Assembly: GCF_013337045.2 (NCBI RefSeq)
Contig: NZ_CP118259.1
Coordinates: 1,860,001 to 1,924,000, forward strand
Direction: 5' to 3'
Length of the DNA: 64,000 nt
Origin: Agrobacterium vitis
Lineage (GTDB): Bacteria; Pseudomonadota; Alphaproteobacteria; Rhizobiales; Rhizobiaceae
A program made the translations under genes and the position numbers. Positions 50,374-59,646 of this stretch are shown piece by piece (position 1 is the stretch's first letter; every line of letters starts with the position of its first letter). The notes below the pieces were generated by a model. It had not been told where the DNA came from and did not search any database. It saw only the letters and a list, made by a program, of their open reading frames with translations.

Positions 50374-51144
50374 TTATTGCGGTATCAGGAAGACCAGTTT
50401 GCAATCCGGGCGATCACATGGGCGGTAATTGAACTGGCGAAATCGCAGCCTGCCGCGATCCGGAGAAACCAGTTCACGCTCTCCGCCTTCGCGATCCAGC
50501 ACCGTCTGCTCGCTCCACCCTTGAGCAAAGAGCGGACTGTCACGCTGCAACTGTTCGATCAGCGCACGGACCGTCGCATCGCGCAATGCATGACTGTAAT
50601 CGGCGCGAAATTCGGCCAGCAGCCGCAGCGCGCGTATTTCCCAATCGACAATGATCTCCCGGGCGCCGGGATTGAGGAATACGTAACGCAGCAGGTTTCT
50701 ATCCTTGCTGTGCTCCCCAAGCCAATCAGGAAACAGGGATGCGGCCGCTGAATTGAAACAGCAGGCATTCCAGTTGCGATCAAGCGCATAGGCAGGATGC
50801 TGCACCATGCTGACAGCCGTCACCAGGGACGCTGGCACATCATCGATGGCGTCTCCGTCTTCCTCATCAGGGTCGCGCCGGGCTGCCAGTTCAAACAGAT
50901 AGGCGCGTTCGGCCCGGGTCAATTCCAGGGCACGCGCCAGTCTCGCCAAAGCCTGCGGCGAAGCCTGCACCTGACGCCCCTGCTCTATCCAGGCACACCA
51001 TGTGGCGCTGATGCCCGCTCGTTCAGCCAGTTCCTCACGCCTCAGGCCCGGCGTGCGGCGCCGTCCGATCCGGTCCGGCACCAGTTTTTCGCGGTGGGTG
51101 CGCACGAACTCACCCAGCAAACGTCTCTGTTCAACATCCAGCAT
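50374..51144 (-). CDS. XRE-family regulator with MmyB-like ligand domain
   Basis: This encodes 256 residues from ATG 51144. Residues ~1-75 hold the HTH (LRREELAERAGISATWCAWI, with EQGRQVQASPQALARLARAL). The rest is the MmyB-like ligand-binding domain (NWNACCFNSAAASLFPDWLG, RNLLRYVFLNPGAREIIVDW). This type regulates a divergent enzyme gene; here a methyltransferase gene starts 349 bp away on the other strand. The ligand is unknown. Confidence 0.86.
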   Translation of the reverse strand: MLDVEQRRLLGEFVRTHREKLVPDRIGRRRTPGLRREELAERAGISATWCAWIEQGRQVQASPQALARLARALELTRAERAYLFELAARRDPDEEDGDAIDDVPASLVTAVSMVQHPAYALDRNWNACCFNSAAASLFPDWLGEHSKDRNLLRYVFLNPGAREIIVDWEIRALRLLAEFRADYSHALRDATVRALIEQLQRDSPLFAQGWSEQTVLDREGGERELVSPDRGRLRFRQFNYRPCDRPDCKLVFLIPQ

Positions 51145-51492
51145 GGCAGCATTTATAACAGGATAACTGCTCCTCTTGTAACAGCATATTGTTGGCGTCA
51201 TGCTGTTTACACCAAGCGACATCACCATGCCCCTTGGCCTTCTTATTGTGACGATCTCAAGCCTTTGGCGTCTTCGAGAAAAGCACAATTCCACTTACCG
51301 AGGATGCCTACCCATCTTCGATGCCTTGATACGATGCGGACAGCTCATGCAGCGGGACCTGAGCGAATTGCCGGGAGCAAAGGCCAGGAACAAAGGAAAG
51401 ACGCGCTACACTCCAGACATGGAGTTGCAACGCTGAATTTCAAGCGTTTCATGATCTGAACCGGGATAAACCAACTTAACAGGAACAGTCAG
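51145..51492. promoter_or_regulatory. Divergent regulatory region of XRE regulator and methyltransferase
   Basis: About 350 bp between the two divergent genes. It should contain both promoters and the operator of the XRE regulator, but no clear palindrome stands out. Only short ORFs of low credibility occur in it. Confidence 0.5.
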
Positions 51493-52287
51493 ATGCCAAC
51501 AGCAACCAGCAAGAAAAATACACTGAACGAAAATCACGACCACCACGTGCAGCAGAATTTCGGCCCAAGGGCGAGCGCCTATGTGGAAAGCGCCGTCCAC
51601 GCTTCCGGCGCCGATCTGGTTCGCCTGGGCGACATCGCCCGCACTGCCAATGCCAGCCATGGCGTCGATCTGGGATGTGGCGGCGGCCATGTCGCCTATG
51701 CAATCGCACCGTATATGGCAACCGTGACCGCCGTCGATCTTTCCGCCGATATGCTGGCCGCAGTCTCGCAAACCGCACCGGAGCGCGGTTTGACGAATAT
51801 TGCGACAATCAGGGCCTCAGCCGAACAATTACCCTGTGAAAATGGCCAGTTCGACTTTCTCGCCTGCCGCTTTTCAGCTCATCACTGGCATGACGTCCAT
51901 GCCGGCTTGCGGCAGGCCCGGCGCGTGCTGAAACCGGGCGCCCCAGCAATCTTCATCGATGTGGTCTCGCCGCAATCGCCATTGCTGAACACGCATCTGC
52001 AAGCAGTCGAGCTGCTGCGCGACACCTCGCATGTCAGAAACTATACGCTGGGCGAATGGACGCAGATGCTGGGACAGGCTGGCTTTGCGATAAAAACCTG
52101 TCAGACCAGCCGGTTGCGGATGGATTTCAAGGTGTGGACGGACCGCATGAAGACGCCCGATGCCCTGCGCACCGCCATCCGCCTGTTGCAGCAGGATGCA
52201 GCAGCCGAGACCAAAGCGCATTTCGAAATTGAAACCGATGGCTCTTTCATGCTCGACGTGGCGCTGTTTGAAACCCACCGGATATGA
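51493..52287 (+). CDS. SAM-dependent methyltransferase, class I (type 11-like)
   Basis: This encodes 264 residues. Motif I is HGVDLGCGGGHVAYAIAPYM, with TAVDLSADML and QFDFLACRFSAHHWHDVHAG as motifs II and post-I. Class I enzymes of this size (UbiE/Tam-like, type 11) methylate small molecules; trans-aconitate methyltransferase is one possibility among several. A stable hairpin (52299-52324) follows the stop. Under likely control of the divergent XRE regulator. Confidence 0.87.
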   Translation: MPTATSKKNTLNENHDHHVQQNFGPRASAYVESAVHASGADLVRLGDIARTANASHGVDLGCGGGHVAYAIAPYMATVTAVDLSADMLAAVSQTAPERGLTNIATIRASAEQLPCENGQFDFLACRFSAHHWHDVHAGLRQARRVLKPGAPAIFIDVVSPQSPLLNTHLQAVELLRDTSHVRNYTLGEWTQMLGQAGFAIKTCQTSRLRMDFKVWTDRMKTPDALRTAIRLLQQDAAAETKAHFEIETDGSFMLDVALFETHRI

Positions 52288-52298
52288 CGAAACCGGTT

Positions 52299-52324
52299 CG
52301 TCGCAGGCTGGTTTGCCTGCGACG
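52299..52324. terminator. Hairpin between convergent genes
   Basis: CGTCGCAGGC pairs with GCCTGCGACG with a 6-nt loop. There is no T-run, so it may act only weakly, separating the methyltransferase and MscS gene ends. Confidence 0.5.
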
Positions 52325-52331
52325 AGGCCCG

Positions 52332-54770
52332 TTACGAACCGGGCGCCGGTAGTGGCGGCGGTTCGTCCTCTGCCGCTACATCCGCCACGGCTTCTTCCTT
52401 CATAACCACGCCTTCGGCCTTGAATCTTTCGAAAATTCCCAATCTCAACTCGTTGCGCACCGCAAGCCCGTTCAAGACATCGCCGACAAAGACGCGGACT
52501 TCAAATTCAAGGTCCGCTCCATCAAATTTCTTGAAGACGACGACCGGTTCGGGGGTGCGCAACACGCCGGGTACATCGCTTGCCACCTCTCTCAGCATCC
52601 CCATCACATGGCGCGGATCATTGACCGCCTTGGCGGAAATCTCCATATCGATCCGACCCAGCTTGTTGCGATGGGTCCAGTTACCAACCGAGGCGTTGAT
52701 CAGCTGCGAATTCGGCACGATGATCGACTGACGTTGAAAGGTTTCAATTTCCGTGGCGCGCACCGAAATACGCCGCACAAAACCTTCACTCGTGCCCGTC
52801 GCCACCCAGTCGCCGACCTTAAAGGGCCGCTCGAAGAGCAGGATCAGGCCTGAGACGAAGTTGGAAATGATATTCTGCAAACCAAAACCGATACCGACCG
52901 ACAAGGCACCGGCAACCAGCGCCAGGCTGGACAGGTTGATACCGGCCGCCGACAGGCCCATGAAACCGGCGACAATCGCGCCGAAATAGCCGACGGAGGT
53001 TTTGACCGAATTGCGCACGCCCGGATCGACCTGCGAGCGCGCCATGACATTGCCGTCAAGCCATTTCTCGAACCAGCGGGTCAGCACGACACCAATCAGG
53101 AAAATGGCGATCCCGCTGAAGATGCCGACGATGGAAATGCTGATGCCGCCGACATTGATCTGGATGAACAGGTTATAGAACCAGGTCTGGATATCCGGCG
53201 GCTGGAAGCCCCAGGACATCATGATCAGGGGAACGCCGATCACGAAAACGAAACCGTAGATCAGCAATCCGGCGGCAATACCGAACTGGTCGAGCGCGAC
53301 TGGTCCAAAATTGAAGCGGCGCTGCAAGAAACGGCCAACGATCGTCTCGGCAAACCGGTCACGCTCGGACACAGCCCGACCTGAACGGATGCCGATATAC
53401 ATGGTGGCCGCCACGCCTCCCGTCAGGATAAGCTGGCTGGCGACAAACCGGGCCAGGCCGATATAGCCGATCAGGCTGGTGAAGATCAGCCAGACGCCGC
53501 AGACCCGAAGAGCGATGGCTGTCCGCTTCGACCAGGGACGGCCACCCGTGGCGGCTTCATCCTCGGATTTCGGCAGAAGCGGACGAATGAACGAAACCCA
53601 GAGCAGGATGAGACCGACCAGGCTTGACGACACCATACCCTTCAACACCGAGAGCTCGACTGGCGATCCCAATGTCTGCGCAATACTGGACAGGCCATAA
53701 TCGAGACCGTTGATCACCGTCATAGCCACGAAGGCTGCTACCAGCTGGCGGCTGCCCCGGTCGGACACATGCACGAGCCGCCATTTGGGCGCCCATGGAT
53801 TAAATACGGCAATGGCAAGCCGCGACGAGAAAAACACCAGCCAGAACACACCGAAAAACGACGCGATGATCGGCTCGATGTCCGGCCGCATGACGCTGAA
53901 GGTATCGAGAAAGAAATAACTGGAAATCAGAAAGAAACTGAAGGCAAAGGACGGAATGATCGTTGCCCAGAAGGCCACCGAAAACCGGCTCATATAGGAG
54001 GGATTTTCCTCCAGCTTGCCCCGTTCGATGATCGGCCCCAGAATCCGCTGAAGAACGAGCCGTAATCCCAGCGCCATGGCGAGCGACAAAACCATGGCCG
54101 AGACCAGCGAAATTTTCTTGAAGCGCCAGGCGAAACCCGTCCACCCCTCGAGCATCTCGGTAAAGCGGCTCGCTTCTGTGCCATAGGACAAGGCGGCATT
54201 CGTCATACTGTCAACGGAAATGTCCGTATGGGCCAGCAATTGCCGTGTGAACAATTCCCGCCGCACAGCAGTGACCTTGATAGACAAATCGCTCGCAGCC
54301 TTGCTGACTTCGTCGATCCGGTTCAGGACCGAAGCAATCTGTGCTTTCTGGGCATTGAGCTTGTTTCGCTGCTGGGTCACCTCGGCCGCTTCAGCAGGCT
54401 GACCGTCCTTCGGCGGATCGCCGAGTTCTTTCAAGCGAGCGGCAAGGTCATCCTGACGCGGCGCAATCAGCAGCTTCATGGCCTGCAATTGTCCGACGAT
54501 GTCGTCCAGGCTAGATTTGGCTTCCATCAACTCGCGGTCGTTGTTTCCAGCCTTTTGCGGCAAGCTGGCAAGCGAATCGATTTTCTTTTGTAACTGGTCA
54601 AGCGTCGCAGGTGCCTTAGCAACCGGATCGTCATCGGCAAAAATACTGTCCTGCGCCAGTGCCGTCCCGACAAAACCCCCGATAAAACCATGAGGCCCGG
54701 AAGAACCCATCCCGACAGCAATCAGCAGGATGATCGGAAATAGCGCTAGAAACTTCTTCAGGCTCTGCAA
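52332..54770 (-). CDS. Mechanosensitive channel, MscS family with DUF3772 region
   Basis: This encodes 812 residues from TTG 54770. A signal peptide (KKFLALFPIILLIAVGMGSS) leads to a periplasmic, partly coiled-coil domain (~60-190, DUF3772-like). Eleven or so transmembrane helices follow, the last three forming the MscS pore: GALSVGIGFGLQNIISNFVS and LILLFERPFKVGDWVATG with the beta-domain ISVRATEIETFQRQSIIVPN. The channel opens on membrane tension during osmotic downshock. A large proline/glutamate tail ends it. Confidence 0.92.
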   Translation of the reverse strand: MQSLKKFLALFPIILLIAVGMGSSGPHGFIGGFVGTALAQDSIFADDDPVAKAPATLDQLQKKIDSLASLPQKAGNNDRELMEAKSSLDDIVGQLQAMKLLIAPRQDDLAARLKELGDPPKDGQPAEAAEVTQQRNKLNAQKAQIASVLNRIDEVSKAASDLSIKVTAVRRELFTRQLLAHTDISVDSMTNAALSYGTEASRFTEMLEGWTGFAWRFKKISLVSAMVLSLAMALGLRLVLQRILGPIIERGKLEENPSYMSRFSVAFWATIIPSFAFSFFLISSYFFLDTFSVMRPDIEPIIASFFGVFWLVFFSSRLAIAVFNPWAPKWRLVHVSDRGSRQLVAAFVAMTVINGLDYGLSSIAQTLGSPVELSVLKGMVSSSLVGLILLWVSFIRPLLPKSEDEAATGGRPWSKRTAIALRVCGVWLIFTSLIGYIGLARFVASQLILTGGVAATMYIGIRSGRAVSERDRFAETIVGRFLQRRFNFGPVALDQFGIAAGLLIYGFVFVIGVPLIMMSWGFQPPDIQTWFYNLFIQINVGGISISIVGIFSGIAIFLIGVVLTRWFEKWLDGNVMARSQVDPGVRNSVKTSVGYFGAIVAGFMGLSAAGINLSSLALVAGALSVGIGFGLQNIISNFVSGLILLFERPFKVGDWVATGTSEGFVRRISVRATEIETFQRQSIIVPNSQLINASVGNWTHRNKLGRIDMEISAKAVNDPRHVMGMLREVASDVPGVLRTPEPVVVFKKFDGADLEFEVRVFVGDVLNGLAVRNELRLGIFERFKAEGVVMKEEAVADVAAEDEPPPLPAPGS

Positions 54771-54852
54771 ATCACTGTCCCTTTGTCCGTATCGATTACA
54801 GCGGCGCGCAAATCACATGCTGCACGAAACCTGCTGTAGCACTCTAAACCTG

Positions 54853-54896
54853 CTGCATAATCCCTTAAACCAGCACCGGTATCAGTAATTATGCAG
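54853..54896. repeat. RIME-like composite intergenic repeat, copy 2 (inverted)
   Basis: CTGCATAATCCCTTAAACCA opens a hairpin closing with AATTATGCAG. On the leftward strand the segment after it matches the arm of copies 1 and 3 (TACAGC... TTTCGTG), so the unit is inverted. Confidence 0.7.
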
Positions 54897-55161
54897 GACA
54901 GTCTGTCAGTTTTATATTGACCCAAACAGACCATCGTTTTTTTGTTTTCGTTTGTCTTTTCGAGAAAACCGGTTTCCGCATGTTCCCCGGACAAACTCCA
55001 GATGCCGCCATGCTGGCCTGCCGCATATTTCAGGCCAATCGATGACCAAACTGCCTTATGCACAAGACAGCAGCATAACCAAGCAGGACGGCGGGCCCTA
55101 ATTGGCACCATGCAGGTGTCCAATACTCGATTCCCTGCCCCTACAAAACAAAGGTCAACGG

Positions 55162-55191
55162 CAAAAAGCCGCCGGAGAGTTTCCGGCGGCT
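55162..55191 (-). terminator. Intrinsic terminator of the hutX unit
   Basis: AGCCGCCGGA pairs with TCCGGCGGCT, followed by a T-run on the leftward strand. Confidence 0.88.
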
Positions 55192-55252
55192 GAGCAAAGC
55201 TCCAGGCATTTCAGATGCGAAGATACAGGCGCCCGATTGGCAATAACCAGCC

Positions 55253-55786
55253 CTATCCCGGCAACGAGCCCCGATACTGGGAACGGAGTTGCTCAAACAG
55301 GGCGACTTGCTCGGCAATCAAAGTCTTTTCCGCATCCCTGCGCACGAAGATCTTCAACATTGCAGCGCCCTCGCCATTCATGAACCACACCGACAGGGAC
55401 CGTCGGCCATGAAACATCCGGTCAACAAAGGCGACGGAGCGGCAATGGTCGATACGGATATGGCCGCCGACCGGGCTATCGCCGTGAATGTTGAACCAGC
55501 CATGACCAATGGACCCCGGCGGCAGAGCGCCGACCACTTCCAGAACGACGTCTTTTGTGTGGACGATGGTCAGCACGTCGCCCCAACCTGACAAATGGCC
55601 CCAGATCGGCTCGAAAGCCAGTGACGGCGCGATGGTCACACAATCTGGGGGCAGAATGGCCAGAATTTCGGCGGGCGTTACCCCTGCCTCCGCAGCGATG
55701 GTTTCCACCACGCCGTCAGGTTTTTCGGCGAGAGCCGCTTTGGCAATCTCAAGGGGTGAAAGACCAGCAGTCTCAACAGCAGCCAT
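55253..55786 (-). CDS. hutX: Heme carrier protein HutX
   Basis: This encodes 177 residues from ATG 55786; an upstream in-frame ATG would overlap the previous gene. LPPDCVTIAPSLAFEPIWGH, WFNIHGDSPVGGHIRIDHCR and SVWFMNGEGAAMLKIFVRRD match the HutX/HuvX family of cytosolic heme carriers. It hands heme to degrading enzymes after import. It lies 8 bp after a heme monooxygenase-like gene, so the two form one operon, divergent from hmuTUV. Confidence 0.87.
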   Translation of the reverse strand: MAAVETAGLSPLEIAKAALAEKPDGVVETIAAEAGVTPAEILAILPPDCVTIAPSLAFEPIWGHLSGWGDVLTIVHTKDVVLEVVGALPPGSIGHGWFNIHGDSPVGGHIRIDHCRSVAFVDRMFHGRRSLSVWFMNGEGAAMLKIFVRRDAEKTLIAEQVALFEQLRSQYRGSLPG

Positions 55787-55793
55787 AATCGCC

Positions 55794-56135
55794 TCAGGCC
55801 GCCTTGGAGCTGCGCGTACCCGTGCTGTCTTCATGAAGGATCACTTCAAACCCTTCGAAATGCGGACCGCCAAGATATTGAACCTTACTCTGCCCGGCAT
55901 TGGCATGGGCGGCGCGGAACTGCTCGGATTTCGTCCAGGCAACAAAGGTTTCATGGCTTTCCCAGACCGTATGGGACACATAAAGCGAGTGATCCTCGAC
56001 CTTGGGGCCTTTCAACATATGAAATTCGACATAGCCCGGCACTTCCGCCAGGCGGCCCTGGCGATCACGCCACTGAGCTTCAAACACGTCCTCGAAACCG
56101 GGAACGACACGAAATCGGTTCATTGCAATATACAT
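55794..56135 (-). CDS. Heme-degrading/antibiotic-biosynthesis monooxygenase-like protein
   Basis: This encodes 113 residues from ATG 56135 with GGAG at 6 nt. The ABM fold is seen in NRFRVVPGFEDVFEAQWRDR, FHMLKGPKVEDHSLYVSHTV and FVAWTKSEQFRAAHANAG. This is the dimeric ferredoxin-like fold of IsdG/HmoA-type heme oxygenases. The operon with hutX makes heme opening the likely activity, though ABM proteins have other substrates. The RIME-like repeat copy 3 starts 34 bp upstream of the gene. Confidence 0.84.
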   Translation of the reverse strand: MYIAMNRFRVVPGFEDVFEAQWRDRQGRLAEVPGYVEFHMLKGPKVEDHSLYVSHTVWESHETFVAWTKSEQFRAAHANAGQSKVQYLGGPHFEGFEVILHEDSTGTRSSKAA

Positions 56136-56467
56136 ACTCTGCTCCACACGTTGGCTGGAAATGCAATGCTGCATAATTCCTCAAACCGGCATTGGTTTGA
56201 GGAATTATGCAGCAGATATAAAGCGTTACAGCGTCCTTTGTGTATTTGATAAAACACAGGGCGCTGTCATGCACCTGTCCTGTTGCGTCATTATGAAAAC
56301 TTGTGCATTGTAGTCAAGTTAAAATCCAGCCCGCTGCTGTTCGTCGTCATTCGTCACATGAAGACCGGACCCGACGTCCGCGAAGGGGCTCGATTACGAT
56401 ACACAATCCTGCTCTGAAAACGCATGAAATGGCGTTGCCCGGGCAACCTTCTCAGGACGATACCTTG
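56136..56467. promoter_or_regulatory. Divergent region between heme operons
   Basis: About 330 bp containing the third RIME-like repeat (56169-56212) and its arm up to ~56270. Iron or heme control (Irr or RirA in this group) is expected, but I could not recognise a specific box. Confidence 0.5.
56169..56212. repeat. RIME-like composite intergenic repeat, copy 3
   Basis: A perfect palindrome with 19-bp arms (CTGCATAATTCCTCAAACC and its complement) around a 6-nt loop. The next ~60 bp hold a second inverted pair, CCTTTGTG with its partner CACAGGG. It is the best-preserved copy in the window. Confidence 0.85.
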
Positions 56468-57367
56468 ATGAGACCTTCTTCTCTTCTGACCTCGCTTGCA
56501 CTTTTCGGTCTTTTTACCCTCCCTCTTCCCCTCCCTTGGGCCATGACCTCAGCGGCCTTCGCGGCAGACAGCTTTCCCCAGGCCAGCCGCATCGTCTCGA
56601 TTGGCGGGACGGTCACCGAAATTCTCTATGACCTGGGTGCCGGGGAACGCATCGTTGCGGTCGATTCCACAAGCCTCTATCCTCCTGAAGCATCGACAAA
56701 GCCCAATGTCGGCTATATGCGCCGCCTGTCCGCCGAGGGCATACTGGCCCAGAAACCCGATCTCATCCTGACGGAGGCGGGCTCCGGGCCGCCCGATGCT
56801 CTGGCTGTGCTGGCGCAAAGCGGCATAGCCCTGGTGAACATCCCTCAACAGCCTTCGGCGGAAACCGTCGCTCCCCGTATCCGCGCCGTCGGTGCGGCAA
56901 TCGGCAAGGGTCCGCAGGCCGAGGCATTGGCAAGCCGGTTCGAGACGCAATTGGATAAGCTGAAGACTGATCTCGCCCACCTTCCAGCCGAGAAGAAGCG
57001 GGTCCTGTTCGTTCTATCCATCGCCAATGGTCGTATCATGGCCGCAGGCAAAGACACTGCAGCCGATGCGATGATCCGGCTTGCTGGCGCCACCAATGCG
57101 GTGGGCGACAGCACAGGCTACAAACCACTTAGCGATGAAGCCGTGATTGCCGCAGCACCTGATGTAATCCTCGCCATGGACCATGGGGCAACTCAATTGT
57201 CCGCCGCACAGGTTTTTGCCTTGCCAGCCCTTGCCACCAGTCCGGCAGCCAAGACGCAAGGCTTTCTCAGCATGGATGGGCTTTACCTGCTAGGCTTCGG
57301 ACCGCGCACCGCTGACGCGGCCCGAGAACTGGCGTCCAAGCTCTACCCAGAGGCAACCATCCAGTGA
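56468..57367 (+). CDS. hmuT: Hemin ABC transporter periplasmic binding protein
   Basis: This encodes 299 residues from ATG 56468 with an AGGA site ~10 nt upstream. A signal peptide (~1-33, ending near AFA) precedes a helical-backbone binding protein: RIVSIGGTVTEILYDLGAGE, YPPEASTKPNVGYMRRLSAE, VIAAAPDVILAMDHGATQLS. This is HmuT/ChaN-like, class III substrate-binding, with a conserved YMR near the heme pocket. The gene overlaps hmuU by 4 bp. No hmuS or TonB receptor lies beside it. Confidence 0.9.
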   Translation: MRPSSLLTSLALFGLFTLPLPLPWAMTSAAFAADSFPQASRIVSIGGTVTEILYDLGAGERIVAVDSTSLYPPEASTKPNVGYMRRLSAEGILAQKPDLILTEAGSGPPDALAVLAQSGIALVNIPQQPSAETVAPRIRAVGAAIGKGPQAEALASRFETQLDKLKTDLAHLPAEKKRVLFVLSIANGRIMAAGKDTAADAMIRLAGATNAVGDSTGYKPLSDEAVIAAAPDVILAMDHGATQLSAAQVFALPALATSPAAKTQGFLSMDGLYLLGFGPRTADAARELASKLYPEATIQ

Positions 57368-58449
57368 CGATTGCCGCAGCCTCATCGACAGTGCCACTGG
57401 CATCGACGGGCGACCGCTCGCGCCGTGGCATGGCAGCCGTGTTGCTGTTGGTGACATTGCTTGTGGCAGCCTGCTTCGTCTCGCTGATCAGCGGGCCGAC
57501 GGGGGTCGGCTTGAGCGATCTGGTTACATATTTCTCTGGAAAGAGCGCGCTGGCGCAGCAGGACCGTATCGTGCTGGAGGCCGTCCGTCTGCCCCGCACC
57601 TTGATGGGTGCTCTGGTGGGCGCAGGTCTCGGGCTTTCCGGGGCGATGATGCAGGGCCTGTTTCGCAATCCGTTGGCCGACCCTGGCATTGTCGGCATCA
57701 CCTCCGGGGCCAGCCTGGCCGCAGTGGCGGCCATCGTGCTTGGCCCCGGCCTGCTTTTACCGCTGCAAACGGCCCTTGGAGAGGAATTCCTGCCGATCAT
57801 GGCGTTTTGCGGCGCCCTGCTCAACACCGCCCTGCTCTATGCCATCGCCACCCGTGGCGGCCAGACATCGACCATTTCACTAGTGCTATCAGGCATTGCC
57901 ATCGGCGCCCTCAGCATGGCCGCAACGGGCCTGCTGATCTTCATGGCCGACGACCGGGCCTTGCGCGACATCACCTTCTGGAACCTGGGATCGCTGGGCG
58001 GGGCGACCTATGCCAAGGCCGCGTCAATCGCACCCTTCATTCTCGGTGCGCTTGCCGCCGTACCCTTCATCGCGCGTGGACTGGACGCACTCGTGCTGGG
58101 CGATGCCGCTGCTTTTCACATGGGAATTCCAGTGGAGCGGCTGAAACGCGTCAGCGTACTGATCGTTGCCGCCGCCTGCGGGGCCGCTGTGGCCGTGGCT
58201 GGTTCGATTGCCTTTATCGGCATCGTCGTCCCGCACCTGCTGCGCATGGCCATCGGCCCATCGCACCGTTTCCTTTTACCGGCCTCCGCACTGGGCGGGG
58301 CAAGCCTGCTGCTTCTGGCCGACAGCCTTGCCCGCACCATTGTTGCACCGGCGGAACTGCCCATCGGCATCGTCACCGCCTTGATCGGCGCGCCTGTTTT
58401 TCTGCTCCTGCTGCTCGGCAAAAGCGGACGCGGCATGATGCAAGACTAG
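57364..58449 (+). CDS. hmuU: Hemin ABC transporter permease
   Basis: This encodes 361 residues from GTG 57364. The FecCD-type permease has about ten transmembrane helices. RLPRTLMGALVGAGLGLSGA and MMQGLFRNPLADPGIVGITS are the signature of the family, with GIVVPHLLRMAIGPSHRFLL at the end. It imports heme across the inner membrane with HmuT and HmuV. Confidence 0.93.
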   Translation: MTIAAASSTVPLASTGDRSRRGMAAVLLLVTLLVAACFVSLISGPTGVGLSDLVTYFSGKSALAQQDRIVLEAVRLPRTLMGALVGAGLGLSGAMMQGLFRNPLADPGIVGITSGASLAAVAAIVLGPGLLLPLQTALGEEFLPIMAFCGALLNTALLYAIATRGGQTSTISLVLSGIAIGALSMAATGLLIFMADDRALRDITFWNLGSLGGATYAKAASIAPFILGALAAVPFIARGLDALVLGDAAAFHMGIPVERLKRVSVLIVAAACGAAVAVAGSIAFIGIVVPHLLRMAIGPSHRFLLPASALGGASLLLLADSLARTIVAPAELPIGIVTALIGAPVFLLLLLGKSGRGMMQD

Positions 58450-58484
58450 AACCTGCTCAATAAGAATGCCTGGGGATACGTGCC

Positions 58485-59273
58485 ATGATAACCGCAGAAA
58501 ATTTGACATTGCACCGCCACGGACGCTTGCTGCTGGACAGGATCAGCCTGCGCCTCGTACCGGGTCGCTTCACCGTCATTATCGGTCCAAACGGCGCGGG
58601 CAAATCAACCTTGCTGAAACTGCTCTGCGGCGACCTGAAAGCTGATAAAGGCCGGATTGCCTATGACGGCCAAGATATAACCCGGTTGAAACCGCAGTAT
58701 CTGGCCCGCAGACGCGGCGTTCTGCCGCAAAGCACCAGCCTTTCGTTTCCGTTTACAGCCCTGGAAGTCGTGCGTATGGGCGCCATGGCTTCAGGCACCG
58801 CCCGACCGATGCAGGCTGCAAGACAGGCATTGGCGCGGGTGGATCTCTCAACATTTGAAGCGCGCGCCTACCATGCACTGTCCGGCGGCGAACAACAAAG
58901 GGTACAATTTGCCCGCGTCCTGGCGCAACTGCCAACAGCGGTCGATGAAAACGGCCCACGCGCCCTGTTTCTCGATGAGCCAACCTCAAGCCTCGATCTT
59001 GCTCACCAGATTTCCGTCCTGGAAATCGCCCGCACCTTTGCCGCTGATGGAGGCATGGTGCTTGCGGTTCTGCACGACCTCAATCTCGCAGCAGAATTCG
59101 CCGACAGTCTGATCGTGCTGGATGGTGGACAGGTGATTGCCGAGGGTCCGCCGCAAACGGTCATCCGCGACGACATCATCGCCTCCGTCTATGGACTGAG
59201 TGGAACGGTCAGCCGGGCGCCGACCCATCTCCCTTTTGTCCTGCCGCAATCCAGGCTGACCCTCTCGGCTTAA
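58485..59273 (+). CDS. hmuV: Hemin ABC transporter ATPase
   Basis: This encodes 262 residues. Walker A is IIGPNGAGKSTLLKLLCG, the signature LSGGEQQRVQFARVL, Walker B ALFLDEPTSSLDL, and the switch histidine VLAVLHDLN. It powers the HmuTU importer. The gap to hmuU is 35 bp. Confidence 0.93.
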   Translation: MITAENLTLHRHGRLLLDRISLRLVPGRFTVIIGPNGAGKSTLLKLLCGDLKADKGRIAYDGQDITRLKPQYLARRRGVLPQSTSLSFPFTALEVVRMGAMASGTARPMQAARQALARVDLSTFEARAYHALSGGEQQRVQFARVLAQLPTAVDENGPRALFLDEPTSSLDLAHQISVLEIARTFAADGGMVLAVLHDLNLAAEFADSLIVLDGGQVIAEGPPQTVIRDDIIASVYGLSGTVSRAPTHLPFVLPQSRLTLSA

Positions 59274-59534
59274 TCATCCAGAATGAGCAATTCCAGACAA
59301 AAGTTATCCACAGGAATCCACAGCTATTTTTGGATGAATATGAGGAATAAATGTGAACATAACGAGAAAATAAGTCGCCATGCGAGAACATAAGCGGATC
59401 ATAGTTTTATTTTGAAAAAAATCGTCTGGATGAGTTTACCTGCGTCCAACAGATGTCGTTTGACAAACTCTACACCTGGAGAATTGCCTGGATATCCGAG
59501 GCAAATGAGTTCATCTGGAAAGTCATAAAAAGAA

Positions 59535-59580
59535 TGGTGGGTGATGTAGGGTTCGAACCTACGACCCGCTGATTAAGAGT
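59535..59580 (-). repeat. Truncated tRNA-Lys (CUU) 3' end: att site of prophage 2
   Basis: The 46 nt read as the 3' half of tRNA-Lys: T arm with GTAGGTTCGAACCCTAC, acceptor end with an encoded CCA, and an anticodon loop CTCTTAA. Upstream of the anticodon loop the sequence departs from any tRNA. This is the displaced 3' end expected at the edge of a second integrated phage, whose genes start at 59647. Confidence 0.85.
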
Positions 59581-59646
59581 TATTTCGGAAATGACCTAAT
59601 ACAATGACTTGCGGGTGTCAACGTGCGACGAAATGTTTCTTTCAGT

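Larger units (their letters stand above)
54771..55252. other. Intergenic region with RIME-like repeat and terminator
   Basis: About 480 bp upstream of the MscS gene. It carries the second composite repeat (inverted relative to the others) and the terminator of the hutX gene. A 121-codon leftward ORF in it overlaps both and is not believed. Confidence 0.6.

Noticed and set aside
54758..55123. 121-codon leftward ORF upstream of the MscS gene
   Set aside because: It covers the inverted composite repeat and has odd cysteine-rich composition, so it is not considered coding.
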